This document shows, piece by piece, positions 21,280 through 32,566 of a stretch of 64,000 bases of DNA. Origin of the DNA: Megaustenia siamemsis (Eukaryota > Mollusca > Gastropoda > Stylommatophora > Ariophantidae); assembly GCA_032433765.1 (NCBI GenBank), contig JAVIAB010000160.1, forward strand, positions 248,001-312,000, written 5' to 3'. Positions within the stretch are counted from its first letter, which is position 1. The number at the start of each line of letters is the position of its first letter. The notes below the pieces were generated by a model. The model saw only the letters and a program-made list of their open reading frames with translations, was not told the origin of the DNA and searched no databases. The position numbers were made by a program, and so were the translations under genes.

Positions 21280-23790
21280 GTGAAACACAAGCATAAAGTA
21301 ACATGGCGTCATGCTAGAAGCGGTCACTGGCACCAACTAGACCTAGTTCTTACATGTAGGCAGTCTTTAAATAACATCAGAATAACACAAACATATCACA
21401 GTGCAGACTGCAATATAGACCACACTCTTGGCATCAGTAAGATCAAAGCTAGAAGTAGTCGTATTTACAAATCAAGAGAGCCTCCAGCTACCAAGATGAA
21501 CATCACAGCGACTAAAATCTCATCGAACAAAGACATTTTTAGATCTAAGTTTGAAGAACTTGTAGAAGAAGCAGAAGATTCATTAAGTGTGGATGTCAAC
21601 TGGTACTCTCTGAAAACACACATCTATAATTGCACTCTATCTACCTACGGCCAAAAACGGTTCTCAAAGAACGACTGGGTCGAAGAAAATGTAGTAAGAC
21701 TAGACCCACTAATAGCTAATAAGAAAAAGGCGCTACTGAACTTCAAAAATAACCCCAATCAAATCACCAAGGATCAGCTTAAACATGCACAAGCCACTCT
21801 ACAACTGAAGCAAGAAGATGAGCAAATGAATACTGGAACAATCTATGCTTTGAAATACAGAATGCCTCAGACAGGGGCGACTCAAAAACCATGCATGACA
21901 ATATAAAAAAGGCCCTTGGACCAAAAATAACCAAATTAGCCCCCATAAAATCCAAGTTTGGAGAACCTATTACTGATAAGGGACAACAAATGGAAAGATG
22001 GGTTCAACACTACTCCAACCTATATAATGATGACAGACCAGCAAGCACAGCTCTAGCACAATCAATACCCAAATATCCTACATTGTCCGAGCTGGATGTC
22101 GAGCCTACTATGAGCGAACTTGCTGATGCTATAAATGCCCTCTCAAGAGGAAAAGCTGCAGGAAATGACAACATTCCCACAGATGTACTAAAGGAAAACT
22201 TAAATGTACTACTTCCACATCTTTACAAACTGCTAATCCAATGCTGGAGACAAGGAGAAATACCTCATGATATGAGAAATGCCAAGATCGTAACATTGTA
22301 CAAAAACAAAGGAGACAGGGGCATTTCTCTCCTTAGCACAGCCGGCAAGGCTTTTGCTAGAGTTATATACTTAAACGCCTGCATAGACTTGCAGAACGTG
22401 TTCTTCCTGAGTCTCAATGCGGCTTCAGAGCCGGGAGATCTACCATAGACATGATTTTCACACTCAGACAACTGCAAGAAAAATGTCAAGAACAAAATAT
22501 GCCGCTCTATATTGCCTTTGTGGATCTAACAAAGGCCTTCGACTCAGTAAATAGAGATGGGCTCTACGGGGTGTTAGAAGGCACAGGCTGCCCTCCTAGA
22601 TTACTTAGGCTGATCATGTCCTTCCATGAAGACATGAATGGTACAATCTACTTTGATGGGAGTTCATCAGAGAATTTCAAAGTCAACAAAGGAGTGAAAC
22701 AGGGATGTGTCCTCACCCCCACCCTTTTTGGTATATTTTTTGCTGCCCTCCTTAATTACACCTTCGAAAACAGCTCAGGAGATATTTACATTCGCACAAG
22801 ATCAGATGGCTCACTGTTCAACCTAGCACGACTAAGAGCAAAAACCAAAACAAATGTTGCCCTACTTAAAGAATTTTTATTTGCTGACGATGCTGTTCTA
22901 GTCGCTCATAGTGAAGCCACCCTACAATCCCTGATCAACAACCTGGACAAAGCATGCTGTCTTTTTTCACTGTCAATTAATGTTCAGAAAACAGTAATAC
23001 TAAGTCAAGGCGACATCAAACCTCTATCAATTACTCTAAAAGACTGTCCACTAGAATCAGTACAGAAATTTACATATCTTGGATCCACAATTACGCAAAC
23101 CATCTCTCTTGATGAAGAAATAAACATTCGAATTGGTAAGGCAGCTACGACCTTCGGCAAACTCACTGAAAAGGCCTGGAACAACACGAAACTAACACTA
23201 AAGACTAAACTCTTAATATATCAAACTTGTGTGCTTAGCACACAATTATATGGATGTGAAGCCTGGACAACATACTCAAACCAGGAAAAAAGACTAAATG
23301 TCTTCCACATGCGATGTCTCCGCAAAATAATGCACATCAAATGGCAGGACAAAATAACCAACTTAACTGTCCTGCAACGTGCTAAGACACCAACAATCAT
23401 GACGATGCTCAGATGTCGAAGACTAAGATGGCTGGGGCATGTCCACGGAAAAAGACAAATCGGCAGACCCAAACTACGATATAGAGATATCTGTAAATCA
23501 TCTCTAAAAGACTTCTCTATATGGTAAAAATGACTGGGAACATCTGGCTAGTAATCGCACATCATGGAGAACTTGTATAAGGAACAGTATAACATCATTT
23601 GAGACTGCTAAGGCAAAACTTAGAAGAGAAAAGACTCATGAAAAAGGATGGAAAACCCTGTGGATCAGTGAGCCTGACTTGTTCATTATGTGACCGCGTG
23701 TGTTTGTCAAACATTGGTAGAATTCGCCACGAGAGAAGCTGCTATTTAACTAAAACAAAACCTCAAAAAATACACAATAGCCTCCACTAG
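21280..23790 (+). pseudogene. LINE B reverse transcriptase and C-terminal finger
   Basis: Open pieces at 21280-21906, 21891-22448 and 22451-23527 overlap or nearly abut in shifted frames. Blocks in order: ALSRGKAAGNDNIPTDVLKE, IAFVDLTKAFDSVNRDGLYG, GVKQGCVLTPTLFGIFFAAL, EFLFADDAVLVAHSEATL with an intact FADD centre, KFTYLGSTITQTISLDEEIN, then RRLRWLGHVHGKRQIGRPKL with a deletion after LGHV. A separate frame (23599-23790) gives the C-terminal CSLCDRVCLSNIGRIRHERSC finger. The number of shifts (at least four) implies it is dead. Confidence 0.82.
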
Positions 23791-23838
23791 ACCGTCTGAC
23801 AAGACAAAAAGGACCATATAATATATATATATATATAT

Positions 23839-23985
23839 ATTGTCTCAGATATTTATAATTGTGTTGTCTCAGATATTTATAATTGTGTTGTCTCAGATAT
23901 TTATAATTGTGTTGTCTCAGATATTTATAATTGTATTGTCTCAGATATTTATGATTGTGTTGTCTCAGATATTTATAATTGTATT
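23839..23985. repeat. 24-bp AT-rich minisatellite, right part
   Basis: Continuation of the array at 20164-20271, six units, immediately after the LINE B (AT)n tail. Confidence 0.9.
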
Positions 23986-24231
23986 TTAGACAACATCTGT
24001 TGGTTGATTTGGCATGGTCTGGATTTTAAAAAAAAATTAATTTTCCTTAAAGGTGGGTAACTGGCAAAGACTACAACAAAGAGAACTAACATAAATTAGG
24101 ATACTCATTTATTGATGTGGTCAGAAGAGGAGTGGTTAAGGTGAGACTCAGGAAGGTTTGGGAGGGATTATTCCTGATCAAATTAAAGCAGCATAATCAA
24201 CTTAACTGAAATTACTTTTGTTTCTATGAAG

Positions 24232-24342
24232 GCTGATGTCAGTGAGTGTCATCCTCTTGCATTGATTCTGGAACCAACACGTGAGTTGGCTGTACAAGTG
24301 AAAAAACATCTGACGGCTCTGGCCAGGTACACTGACATCAAG
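24232..24342 (+). CDS. DDX24: DDX24-like helicase, exon d (motif Ia)
   Basis: 111 bases (37 codons) between tatgaag and gtgaga. It encodes CHPLALILEPTRELAVQVKK, containing motif Ia (PTRELA), which contacts the RNA backbone, and ends ALARYTDIK. Both flanking introns are phase 0, so the exon could be skipped without changing frame, but the helicase core would be destroyed. Confidence 0.95.
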
Positions 24343-24551
24343 GTGAGAAAACCTCCTGTGAGATTACAAAGTAAAGAATGAATTGTTCAGAGCACCAGAT
24401 GCTTATCTCAATTTTATGTTTGTAAATATGAAACACTTGTCTTGACACTTAGTTACATCATAGACTGTAGAGTTGTTTTCATGAATTGGTCATGTGTAAC
24501 AGCTATAATATATTTACTTTTTTTATTATTCAGAAGAATTTTTAACTTGTT

Positions 24552-25020
24552 TCATCATCATCATGTGCCATAGCAGTTGGTGTAGGCAATCATGTCCTTC
24601 CACAATCTTCTATCTACAGTGCATCGTGTCTATTCTGTTGTTGACCATTTTCCATTCCATGACACCAAGCTATCCAGTATTTTCTCTCTTTGTCGTCTGC
24701 AATCTCTCTTTCCTTTTATTTTGCCAGTTGTAACCAAGTATTCCAACTTTCCTCTTCTCATAATGTGCCCGAAAAATGTTGATTGTTTTATTCTGATGTT
24801 TTCTAGTAGCTCCCTTTTAGTGTTGGCTTCTTTGAGAATTTCCTCATTGGTCTTTTTAGCTGTCCAGGGAACTTTCAACATTCTGCTTTTTATTTTTGTG
24901 GTGCATCTTCCATCTGATGTTATTATTGTGCCCAAGTATTTGAAACATTGCACTTGTTTCAGATTTGTCCTGTTTATTTTTATGTTGCATGATGGTTATT
25001 AGTACCTCGTGTCTGAGAAT
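24552..25020 (-). mobile_element. Diverged LINE family A 3' region
   Basis: The minus strand encodes MQCFKYLGTIITSDGRCTTK, then PWTAKKTNEEILKEANTKRE and FFGHIMRRGKLEYLVTTGKI, family A C-terminal blocks. A deletion joins the YLGT block directly to VPWTAKK, removing the ~70 residues present in the copy at 39036-39425. The 3' tail is at the left edge (cat repeats). One frame of 107 codons (24630-24953) is open. Confidence 0.75.
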
Positions 25021-25316
25021 ACCTGCCTGTATGGCAAGGGACATTTCATCATATGGCTTCCAGTGGGAAAAAAGTAATACTCAATGCAAAATTCAGTCCC
25101 TCTTGACTTAATAAGAGAGATAAAGGTGATGTAAGTAAAGAAGATGCTCGTGTCAACACTCCACAGCTGTCACTGATTGTCCATTTTGATGATGCTATAT
25201 ATCCTAAATATTTGTAATTTTTCACTTGTTTCCAACAAAGATCATTGATATTGATTCTCTTTTAGCTGTTATAAAGACTTCTTATCTTTTTGATTAATCT
25301 TCTTGTATTAGGGTGT

Positions 25317-25880
25317 TTCAAATGAAAGCCGTAAATATTTTTATATAGCAATTTATTGATCCTGAAAAGGTAGCAGGTATATAATTTATAATTTTTTTAT
25401 AAATATAATGTCTCTATGAAGTCTATATGATTTTGGTGAGACTTGGACCATTCAGCTTTGAAGCTCTCCAGAATCTCCTCACAAGCCTCAGTACATTGGT
25501 CCATCATTGCTGCAGTCAACTGATGACCCAGAAACTTATTGGACTACAGAAAAACATGAACTTGTCATGTGCTAGTCCAATACTCCTACTCAATCTAGCA
25601 GTTATTTCTTTTCACTGTCATTTCTACAACAGCAGTGACTTTTGGCTTCACTACTTGGTGTGACCTGGTTCAGGAAAGTCTTTCACAGAGTTAGAGCTAT
25701 TTTGACATTTCTATTTGTACACTTGTTACAGTGGCATGCATGCATCATCATCCTGGGCTTTCATTCTTTGGTGGGTGTGACCCCTTCATTACTTATAAAT
25801 TGAAAAACACAACGCTGCCCCTCTTTGGTACATGCTGCCAGTGAATTCACCATTTTTACAATACCACCCTGTATTCTTGT
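25317..25880 (-). mobile_element. Possible mariner-type element, very decayed
   Basis: The block starts 'agggtgtttcaaatgaaagc' and ends 'aataccaccctgta', loosely inverted ends. On the minus strand a faint mariner-like N-terminal sequence (VMKGSHPPK) can be read near 25770. The evidence is weak and it could be plain intron DNA. Confidence 0.25.
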
Positions 25881-26069
25881 AACATTCCAGCCTGACGCTT
25901 AAAATACTTTCCAAAACATACTTATCAATGTTGCTAATTTCCAGGAGAGTAGTGCACTGTTTCTGAATTTGAATGCACTCTAAGGTTGATATTTGAAGTA
26001 CTTTACAGTTATTTGAATCACTTGTTATTTGTGGCTAGCTAACCAGTTCAAATGATTTCTCATATTTAG

Positions 26070-26180
26070 ATTGTGACTATTGTTGGAGGCATGTCAGTTG
26101 ATAAGCAGAGAAGAGTCTTAAGAAAGAGACCACATGTTGTGATAGCTACCCCAGGACGGTTATGGCAGCTTATTGAAGAG
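26070..26180 (+). CDS. DDX24: DDX24-like helicase, exon e (GG and motif Ib)
   Basis: 111 bases (37 codons) between catatttag and gtaatt. It encodes [20 protein letters not shown] and [17 protein letters not shown]: the GG doublet and the TPGR motif Ib of RecA domain 1, both RNA contacts. The [10 protein letters not shown] stretch is the DDX24 form. Flanking introns are phase 0. Confidence 0.95.
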
Positions 26181-26750
26181 GTAATTGCATTTGGTAACAG
26201 TAATTAAGTAATGAACTGTCATTATCTACATCCCAAAATATCCCTTCTAGTGCTGTCAGACATCACACATGGTTTATTGTGTGCCTTGCCATAAATCTCT
26301 CTCGGTCAACTTCTTAATTTTTATAGCAGAGCCAATGCCTTCTGTCTTTGCCACATTTGCAGTTGTTCTTCTCAAGGTCAACATCCTCTTTTTTTTTTCC
26401 TGTTAATCATGATTGTTTGCTCTGTGTTTCTTAGGTTATTTCCTTATCACATTGCCTACATCATTACAAATGGGATTGTTAATTGCATGGTCATTTCTCT
26501 TATTTCTGCACTACTCCTGGATTCATTCCAATATAAAGAAAGTATTTTCCTTACATTTTTGCTTTTTAATGTATCTAATTTATTCTCTATTCCTTTGTTT
26601 ATTTTCAAATTTTATGTGTGTTTGAATGATGTATTTAGTTAAATATATCCTGTTTATTATGCTATTAATTTTGTTGTCTCCGTTCGCCAACTTTATATCT
26701 CTAGCCAAATTCTAAGGGACTCAATTTTGCATGAACATCACTTTTTTCCT
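26181..26750. other. Intron sequence without a recognised feature
   Basis: T-rich DNA. Two overlapping hydrophobic frames at 26409-26642 are compositional. No element ends were recognised. Confidence 0.4.
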
Positions 26751-28080
26751 ATTTTTCACACCAGCAGCCGTGTACTCAGGTGTCCTCGCCCATACAGGCA
26801 GATTTTCTCCTGAAATAGAGAGAGGAAGAAAGAGAGAGAGAAGAGGAAGACAGAGACGGACAGATAAAATAAGGGGAAAGAACTTAAGGAAATGAGGGGA
26901 GAGAATTAGGTCAGGTAGGCTGACTGAAGACAACACTAGAGAGAGTGACAAGAAAGTGTGAAAAGTGTGATAGTGTAAAAACTCAGAGAGATGAGTGTTG
27001 CATGGAGAATGTGTGTGTCACGTGAGGGAGGTAGACAGGAGAAAGTTGAGAGAAAGAGATAAGTTAGTTACGAACTAGCAGGGGACGCGAACAGTCATTT
27101 TCCGTAGGGTGTTAGCCCGTGAGGGTTGGTAGCCCTTAAATTTGTATATAGTTAGTGTAAGTTTCAGTGTCTTTATGTAGTGAATAAGTGAGTAGTGCGC
27201 CAGAGCTAGAGCGGGACAGACGTGCCCGCCGGGCCGTAGAGATCAAGTCTTATTTTAAGTTAGTGACTAGATAGAGTCTAAGTGTTAATGGCCTACAAAT
27301 AAGGCAGTGCTAGATCAGAATAACTTCATGAGTATTCTAGAATAGTAGGACGCACAAATGTGTAGAAGTCTGATAATTCAATGTGGTTCTGATGTCGGAC
27401 ACAGAGTGTGAATTCTCCATTGGTGAGTAGAACACTCTAACTTTATCAAAGTATGTCAGAGACTGGTCAATTATGATCGCAGAGTTCTGCTGAATGCAAG
27501 GCTCAAGAAGAGGTCTTGCCGTCAATTATTCTCACAGATTCGGCAGACAGAGTTCTGCTGAATGCAAGGCTCAAGAAAAGGGCTTGCCGTCAATTATTCT
27601 CACAGATTTGGCTGTCAAAGGGCTGCTGAAGTAGCAGTCAAAGACGACAAGCTTAAGTCAATGAAACCCAGGTGGGCAGGAGAAGTTGTCAATTATTATC
27701 ATCGGTTGGCAACACCATCAGGACGAATATGACACTACAGCCAGTGTTGTCATCACATTTAGATCAATGATAACATCACATTTGAAATTGAATGGTAACA
27801 GCAAGAGTGAGTTATGTGTCGCACAGGTGATTGTTAATGTGAAACTGTAATAAAGTTAATATGTGTAACCTTCATTAGTGTTGTGTCTGATGTGGCTTTG
27901 GTGTTTTCAATAAGTCCGCGGAGAATGGACAGGGGTTGTCGACAATGTCATTACAGTGCGAAGTACTCAAGTAAGATCATCAGGCATTAGGGAGTGATCG
28001 TCAAAGTTGAACAGTGAATCATAGAACGGGTGCTGCGAAGAACTTTTACTGTTACACTCCGGCTTCAGAGGTAGTCTCAT
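26751..28080. other. Unclassified element-like block, LTR-like features
   Basis: It stands out by being GA-rich and then fairly GC-rich with phrases such as 'cgtgcccgccgggccgtaga' and a late poly(A)-type signal (taataaag at about 27848). It holds a two-copy 68-bp direct repeat (27480 and 27548: 'cagagttctgctgaatgcaa'). No protein is encoded. A solo LTR or the untranslated leader of a retroelement would fit, but no matching second copy lies in the window. Confidence 0.3.
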
Positions 28081-29089
28081 ATTTTTACTGTCGATAATTT
28101 TAATGTTTTTTTGGGTAGATTTTTTTTCCTATTAATTTTGTCCTGGCAGCTGCCATTTTTGGCCAACTCTATTCAATTTCCAGCTATCAGGGATTCTTTA
28201 ATGTGCACAGAATGCATATGGGATTTCTTGTTTTTTACTGATTTCTTGGAAGATCTTATTACTCAGAGAGAGGATAAAGCCACAGATTAGTTGTTTTTTT
28301 TTTTTATTTTATTGAACCCGGGACATTCTTGTCCAGAGACTGACATCTTACCTCTAAACAACCCGCCCCCTTATGATTTTGATTTTCATATTTTCTCAAG
28401 GTTTCTTAACTCTTTCCCTTATCAATTATTTTGCTGGTTTGAGCTAAATTATCTGACTTAGATTTGTGAAAACTGATGTCACAAATGTCAAAATTCTGTT
28501 GTAATGATGTTTTTAAATAAAGTATATCATATATCAAATTAAAGTTGGAGTATTGCACAGAATGGAAATAATATTTGTTTGACATAAAATCATTTTGGTA
28601 AATATTTAAAATTTGAAAAGCGAAAATAATGAAAGTTTAAAAAATTGACTGACACCTCGGTTACAAAAGATGAATTAATAATATAAATATACTATTACTT
28701 ATGAAAGTTAAGTTTACTTACATTTTACAGATGTAGCCTTTGAAATAATCCATGGGAAAGAAGGGGGTTTCACCCGTTTTCCATTGGAAGTCATGATAAC
28801 AGGAAATAAACACACAAAAATATGCACAAACTGAAGCAAAATTTTAAAATATAAGGGCATTTCCCCCAACACATTATTTATAGGTTTCGGTAGTGGATAT
28901 ATAGAAAGGAAAATCACTTTACTATACAATTAGGTACGGTAAAACTTCAAGAAAGAGATACAGAAGAATTATTGAGTTTTTTTGCAGTGGACGGAGAGAG
29001 CTTATGTTGGAATTCTGAGGACATGGAAGTACAGCGGATTGAGCATTACTGGAAAGGGAAAGAGTTTAAACCAGTGCTAGTTATTCCGG
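28081..29089. other. Intron sequence without a recognised feature
   Basis: AT-rich with T runs (for example 28290-28300). Nothing coding is recognised. Confidence 0.4.
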
Positions 29090-29602
29090 TTTCCACTACC
29101 TTTTTTTGTTCTCACCTTCATTTATACTACTTCCAAGATATACAATGCGGTTTGTCTGCATTTTCCACAGCTTTCCTTTCCAATTATGACAGTGTCTTTC
29201 AGCCTATAGTCACGGACCTCCCTTCATATGTCAAAGACACCAACGACACTCTGAACATCTTTGCCTCTATCACCCTTTTTCCTGACCGCAACTACCATCT
29301 CTTTGTCATGGATGTCTGATTCCTGTATACTTCTATTCCCCACACCGATGGCCTTCAAGCTCTCAAATGTTTCCTTGACCAAAGAAGCCAGCTTTCTATC
29401 GCTACTAATGTCCTCCTCCGTCGAGCGGAACTAGTCCTTAACCGTAACTCTTTTGAGTTCAATGGCAAATTCTTCATTCTGATTAGTGGTGTGGCAATGG
29501 GCACCAAAATGGGCCCCAGCTATGCCTGTCTCTTCATGGGTTACCTTGATCACCAGATCATCCACACCTACCAGGACCCTCTTCCCCTTATGTATCGTAA
29601 GA
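29090..29602 (+). pseudogene. Penelope-like element reverse transcriptase fragment, second copy
   Basis: The plus strand encodes SVFQPIVTDLPSYVKDTND, then, past a stop at 29317, FLYTSIPHTDGLQALKCFL, ELVLNRNSFEFNGKFF and [20 protein letters not shown], the same blocks as the minus-strand copy at 18400-19195. Only the palm region is present. It is followed without a gap by LINE E. Confidence 0.72.
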
Positions 29603-31295
29603 GGAGTTAAACGTTAACTGTGGAAAACCAATTAAGGAAGAAATAATGAAAGCCATCAAGCTTTTTAAAAATGGTAAATCCACAGGACCAGATGAAATTC
29701 CTTCAGAAGCCATCTATTAACACCTCTACCAAGACATTACTTAATCTACTAGATACAATATTGAAAAGGGAAGAAATGCCTTAAGACTGGAAGGAAAGTT
29801 ATATGATCAAACTACCAAAGAAAGATTATGCTGCTATCAATGCCAGGAAAAATAAGCAGAATCATTCTGGAGAGACTAAAAGAGGCCATAGAGAAACATT
29901 TGGGAAATGAACAAGCAGGTTTTAAAAAAAAAAACAGATGTTGCACTGATCAAATAAGTACCCTACATATAATAGCTGAATAAAGCTTAGAACTACAGTT
30001 CCCACTTTATTTTGGATTCATAGATTACAAAAATACATTTCATAGTTTAGACAGAGGAATGCTTTGGAAGTTACTGAGTCATTACAGAATCCCCATAAAG
30101 TTTATTAACCTGATAAGAAAAATGTATGAAGGAATTAAATGCAGTGTTGTTCACGAAGGGCAGCTGACAGAAGCATTTATAATACGAACAGGAGTATGGT
30201 TGACGTGCATTTTATCTCCATTTCTCTTTTTGCTGGCCATAGATTGGATTATGAAAATAACTCAAAACATCAGAAATGGGTGGTCACTGAACAAGTAACT
30301 TGATTACTTAGACTTGCTGATGACTTAGCTAAGAAGTAAAGGCATCAAGATGCACCAAGATGCGAAGCTGCTGTAAAGCTGATGATAATAGCAATACTAA
30401 AAAAAATAAGAAGAAAAAAAGTGGTATGGTGACAGCTTTACGTGGTAAGGGACAAAACAATAGTCGATGTTTCAGCCAAGTAGGCCTTCAGCTGGAACAA
30501 CACACAACACAAAAAATATATATAAGGATATGTAAACAAATCTAACTACATGGCGATAATATGCTAGATACTCAAGAAAAGTGACTTCGCTCTTCTGTCA
30601 CACAACCATCAACAAACGTAAGATAAAATGGGCATACTTGATGAGAGATCATAACAGCTGGGACTGAGACCAATTTCATGAGAATTAATGCAGTTGGCAA
30701 TAACCAAATAACAATAGGAGAAATATCTCTACTAGATATACAATCTTACATTTATCTGGGCAGTAATATAGATAAAGGAGGAACAGAATGATACCAAAAT
30801 AAGGATACAAAAAGCAAGAGAAGCCTTCGTTGTACTAGAAAACCTGGAAATCCAAAGAAATTAGGTTAAATACAAAAATACAAATTTTCAACTCCAATGT
30901 TTAGTCAGTCTTATTATATGGCTGTGAAACATGGAGAAAAACAAATGACAGTCACAGAGATACAGACCTTCATTAATGGCTGCTTGTGCAGAATAAAAGG
31001 ATGAAAATGGCAAGACAAAATCACTTATGTAGAATTATGGAAAAGTACCAGTCAAATACCAGTAGACAAAGAGATACAATGGAAAACTTTTTTTTTTTTG
31101 GCAACATCCAGGGGAAGAAACAAGGAGAGAGACCAAAATATTCTTGAAGAAGAAAGGGGTAAACAGATATTAAGATAATGGGGAAGACATGGAATGATCC
31201 TAAAAGAATGGCAAGAAATAGAGCAGCTTGGAAAATGTTTGTTGAAGACCTATGCTCCACATGAAGTTGAAAGGAAGAAGACTTATGCCTGCGAG
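29603..31295 (+). mobile_element. LINE family E copy, decayed, with an internal insertion
   Basis: It begins within the RT N-terminal region (NCGKPIKEEIMKAIKLF, KNGKSTGPDEIPSEA), continues with LWKLLSHYRIPIKFINLIRK and ILSPFLFLLAIDWIMKIT, then is broken at about 30327 by a ~255-bp insert. After it come ALLSHNHQQ, YIYLGSNIDK and the YGCETW block near 30920. It matches the minus-strand copy at 40275-43160. Many stops are present. The last ~100 bases resemble family G (31296-31400). Confidence 0.7.
30327..30582. mobile_element. Unnamed ~255-bp insert sharing a motif with 44147-44240
   Basis: It contains 'ggtatggtgacagctttac' followed about 50 bases later by 'gccttcagctggaacaacac'. The same pair, diverged, occurs at 44147-44240. 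It separates two halves of a LINE E reading frame and is probably a short interspersed element. 'tgactt' occurs at both edges. Confidence 0.4.
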
Positions 31296-31400
31296 AGCTG
31301 AAAGACAACTAAAGAAATAGAAAATAAATTGGATGCATTTGAAAACAATTGCATCACGAAAATACTTTGTGTTCCATGGAATGAATTCAAGACTAGTGCA
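31296..31400 (+). mobile_element. Short LINE family G-like fragment
   Basis: It encodes TTKEIENKLDAFENNCITK and PWNEFKTSA, equal to the family G block TTRDIETKLNAFEKKCLRK. It is about 100 bases long with no tail. Confidence 0.55.
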
Positions 31401-31498
31401 GTTGACTTAAATACTTTTATATTTTCTTAGTAGCAACAAATAAGATAAGTTTCAGTATAATTACAAGCTTATGATACTTTCACATTTTCTGATAACAG

Positions 31499-31617
31499 GG
31501 GAATGAGCATCTGAGTCAAGTTGACAGAGTTCTGTGTCTGGTGGTAGATGAGGCTGATAGAATGATTGAAAAGGGCCATTACGAGGAGCTGACAAAGCTT
31601 ATGGAGATGATGAACAA
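31499..31617 (+). CDS. DDX24: DDX24-like helicase, exon f (DEAD motif)
   Basis: 119 bases between ataacag and gtaaga. It encodes GNEHLSQVDRVLCLVVDEAD and RMIEKGHYEELTKLMEMMN, containing motif II (DEAD), the Walker B that binds Mg-ATP and hydrolyses it. The RM(I/V)EKGH tail following DEAD is a DDX24 hallmark as I know the family. The exon ends with two bases of a lysine codon (phase 2), completed by the first base of exon g, 12.3 kb downstream. Confidence 0.96.
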
Positions 31618-31835
31618 GTAAGAATAAACCTAAGATAATGAACATGTAAGAGTGCAGGATAGATACACAAGAAATAGATACTTGTAGCTTTGTATGAAGC
31701 TAAAACTTTAGACATCCAATGTGTATAGTATAGTAGTAAAGTGTGAGGCTGACATTTAACAGTTCATTGTTGCATCAATGTTGACTGTTGTGTGGCCATT
31801 TAAATAATATGGCAGTGGATTCTATGGAGAAGGCA
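31618..31835. other. Start of the 12.3-kb intron, no feature
   Basis: Plain AT-rich intron between exon f and the first fragment of the 52-bp array. Confidence 0.5.
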
Positions 31836-31874
31836 TTTTGTGTGATTAAATTAAGGAGATCAACTCTGTTACTG
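31836..31874. repeat. 52-bp array, left remnant
   Basis: 'cattttgtgtgattaaatta' and 'agatcaactctgttactg' match the array at 34541-35433. LINE C separates the two parts. Confidence 0.8.
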
Positions 31875-32566
31875 ATGGAGTAGGTTTTATCATCGACCCA
31901 GAACATGCAAAGAACATTCTAGAAATAAAATACCATTCAGAAAGAATTATCACAATTAAACTACTAGAAGACGATCGAAAAACAAATTACATTCAAATCT
32001 ATGCACCATGCAACAACAATGCAAGAGACAGCGAAGAATTCTATGACACATTGAATGAAATCATTAACAAGATTGGCGAAAGTGATGACATGTTAGTGAT
32101 GGGAGATTTTAATGGAAGGCTTGGGAAACGCAACAGTGAGAACAGTGAAATCTTAGGACCCTTTGGCAATAAAACAGCTGAAATAAACAAAAATGGAAGC
32201 AGACTGCTGGAACTATGCAATCAAAATGATTTATTTATCACCAACACATTCTTCAAACACAGAGAGTCGCAAGTATACACCTGGTACAAATGGAATGACA
32301 CAACATGCAGAAGCCAGATAGATTTTATACTAACAAGACAAATGAACAAGAAAAGAGTAACCGACAGTAGAGCAATCCCAAATATTACAGATGACACGGA
32401 TCACAAGATGGTTATGATCACACTAAGACAGCCAAAAATAAAGAGAATATACAAAAACAAACAAAAGAAGCGAAAAGAACAGACAATAAAAATAAAACAA
32501 TTAAAAGATCAAGAAACAAGGAAAACCCTAGAAGAAAAACTAACAGGAATTCAAGAAACTCCCTAA
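31875..32566 (+). pseudogene. LINE C endonuclease domain, N-terminally truncated
   Basis: It opens at DGVGFII (31877) and, in a shifted frame from 32051, reads LVMGDFNGRLGKR (catalytic Asp/Asn), then TWYKWNDTTCRSQIDFIL and ITDDTDHKMVMITLR, the C-terminal Asp-His pair of APE-type endonucleases. The first endonuclease motifs (WNVRT, QETR) are missing because of 5' truncation. A Lys-rich linker follows. Confidence 0.8.

Larger units (their letters stand above)
20272..23838 (+). mobile_element. LINE family B, near full length (3.57 kb), inside a minisatellite
   Basis: An RTE-like non-LTR retrotransposon with an APE endonuclease, a reverse transcriptase, a C-terminal Cys/His finger and a 3' (AT)n tail (about 23816-23838). 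Both flanks are the same 24-bp array, and 'attgtctcagat' stands on each side (20260-20271 and 23839-23850), consistent with a target duplication. The element is the most complete LINE in the window but is broken by several frameshifts and by an internal 46-bp tandem expansion. Clade naming would need a phylogeny. Confidence 0.85.

Noticed and set aside
26409..26642. Two hydrophobic frames resembling membrane proteins
   Set aside because: T-rich intron DNA yields Phe/Leu/Ile-rich frames by composition; two overlapping frames look equally hydrophobic.
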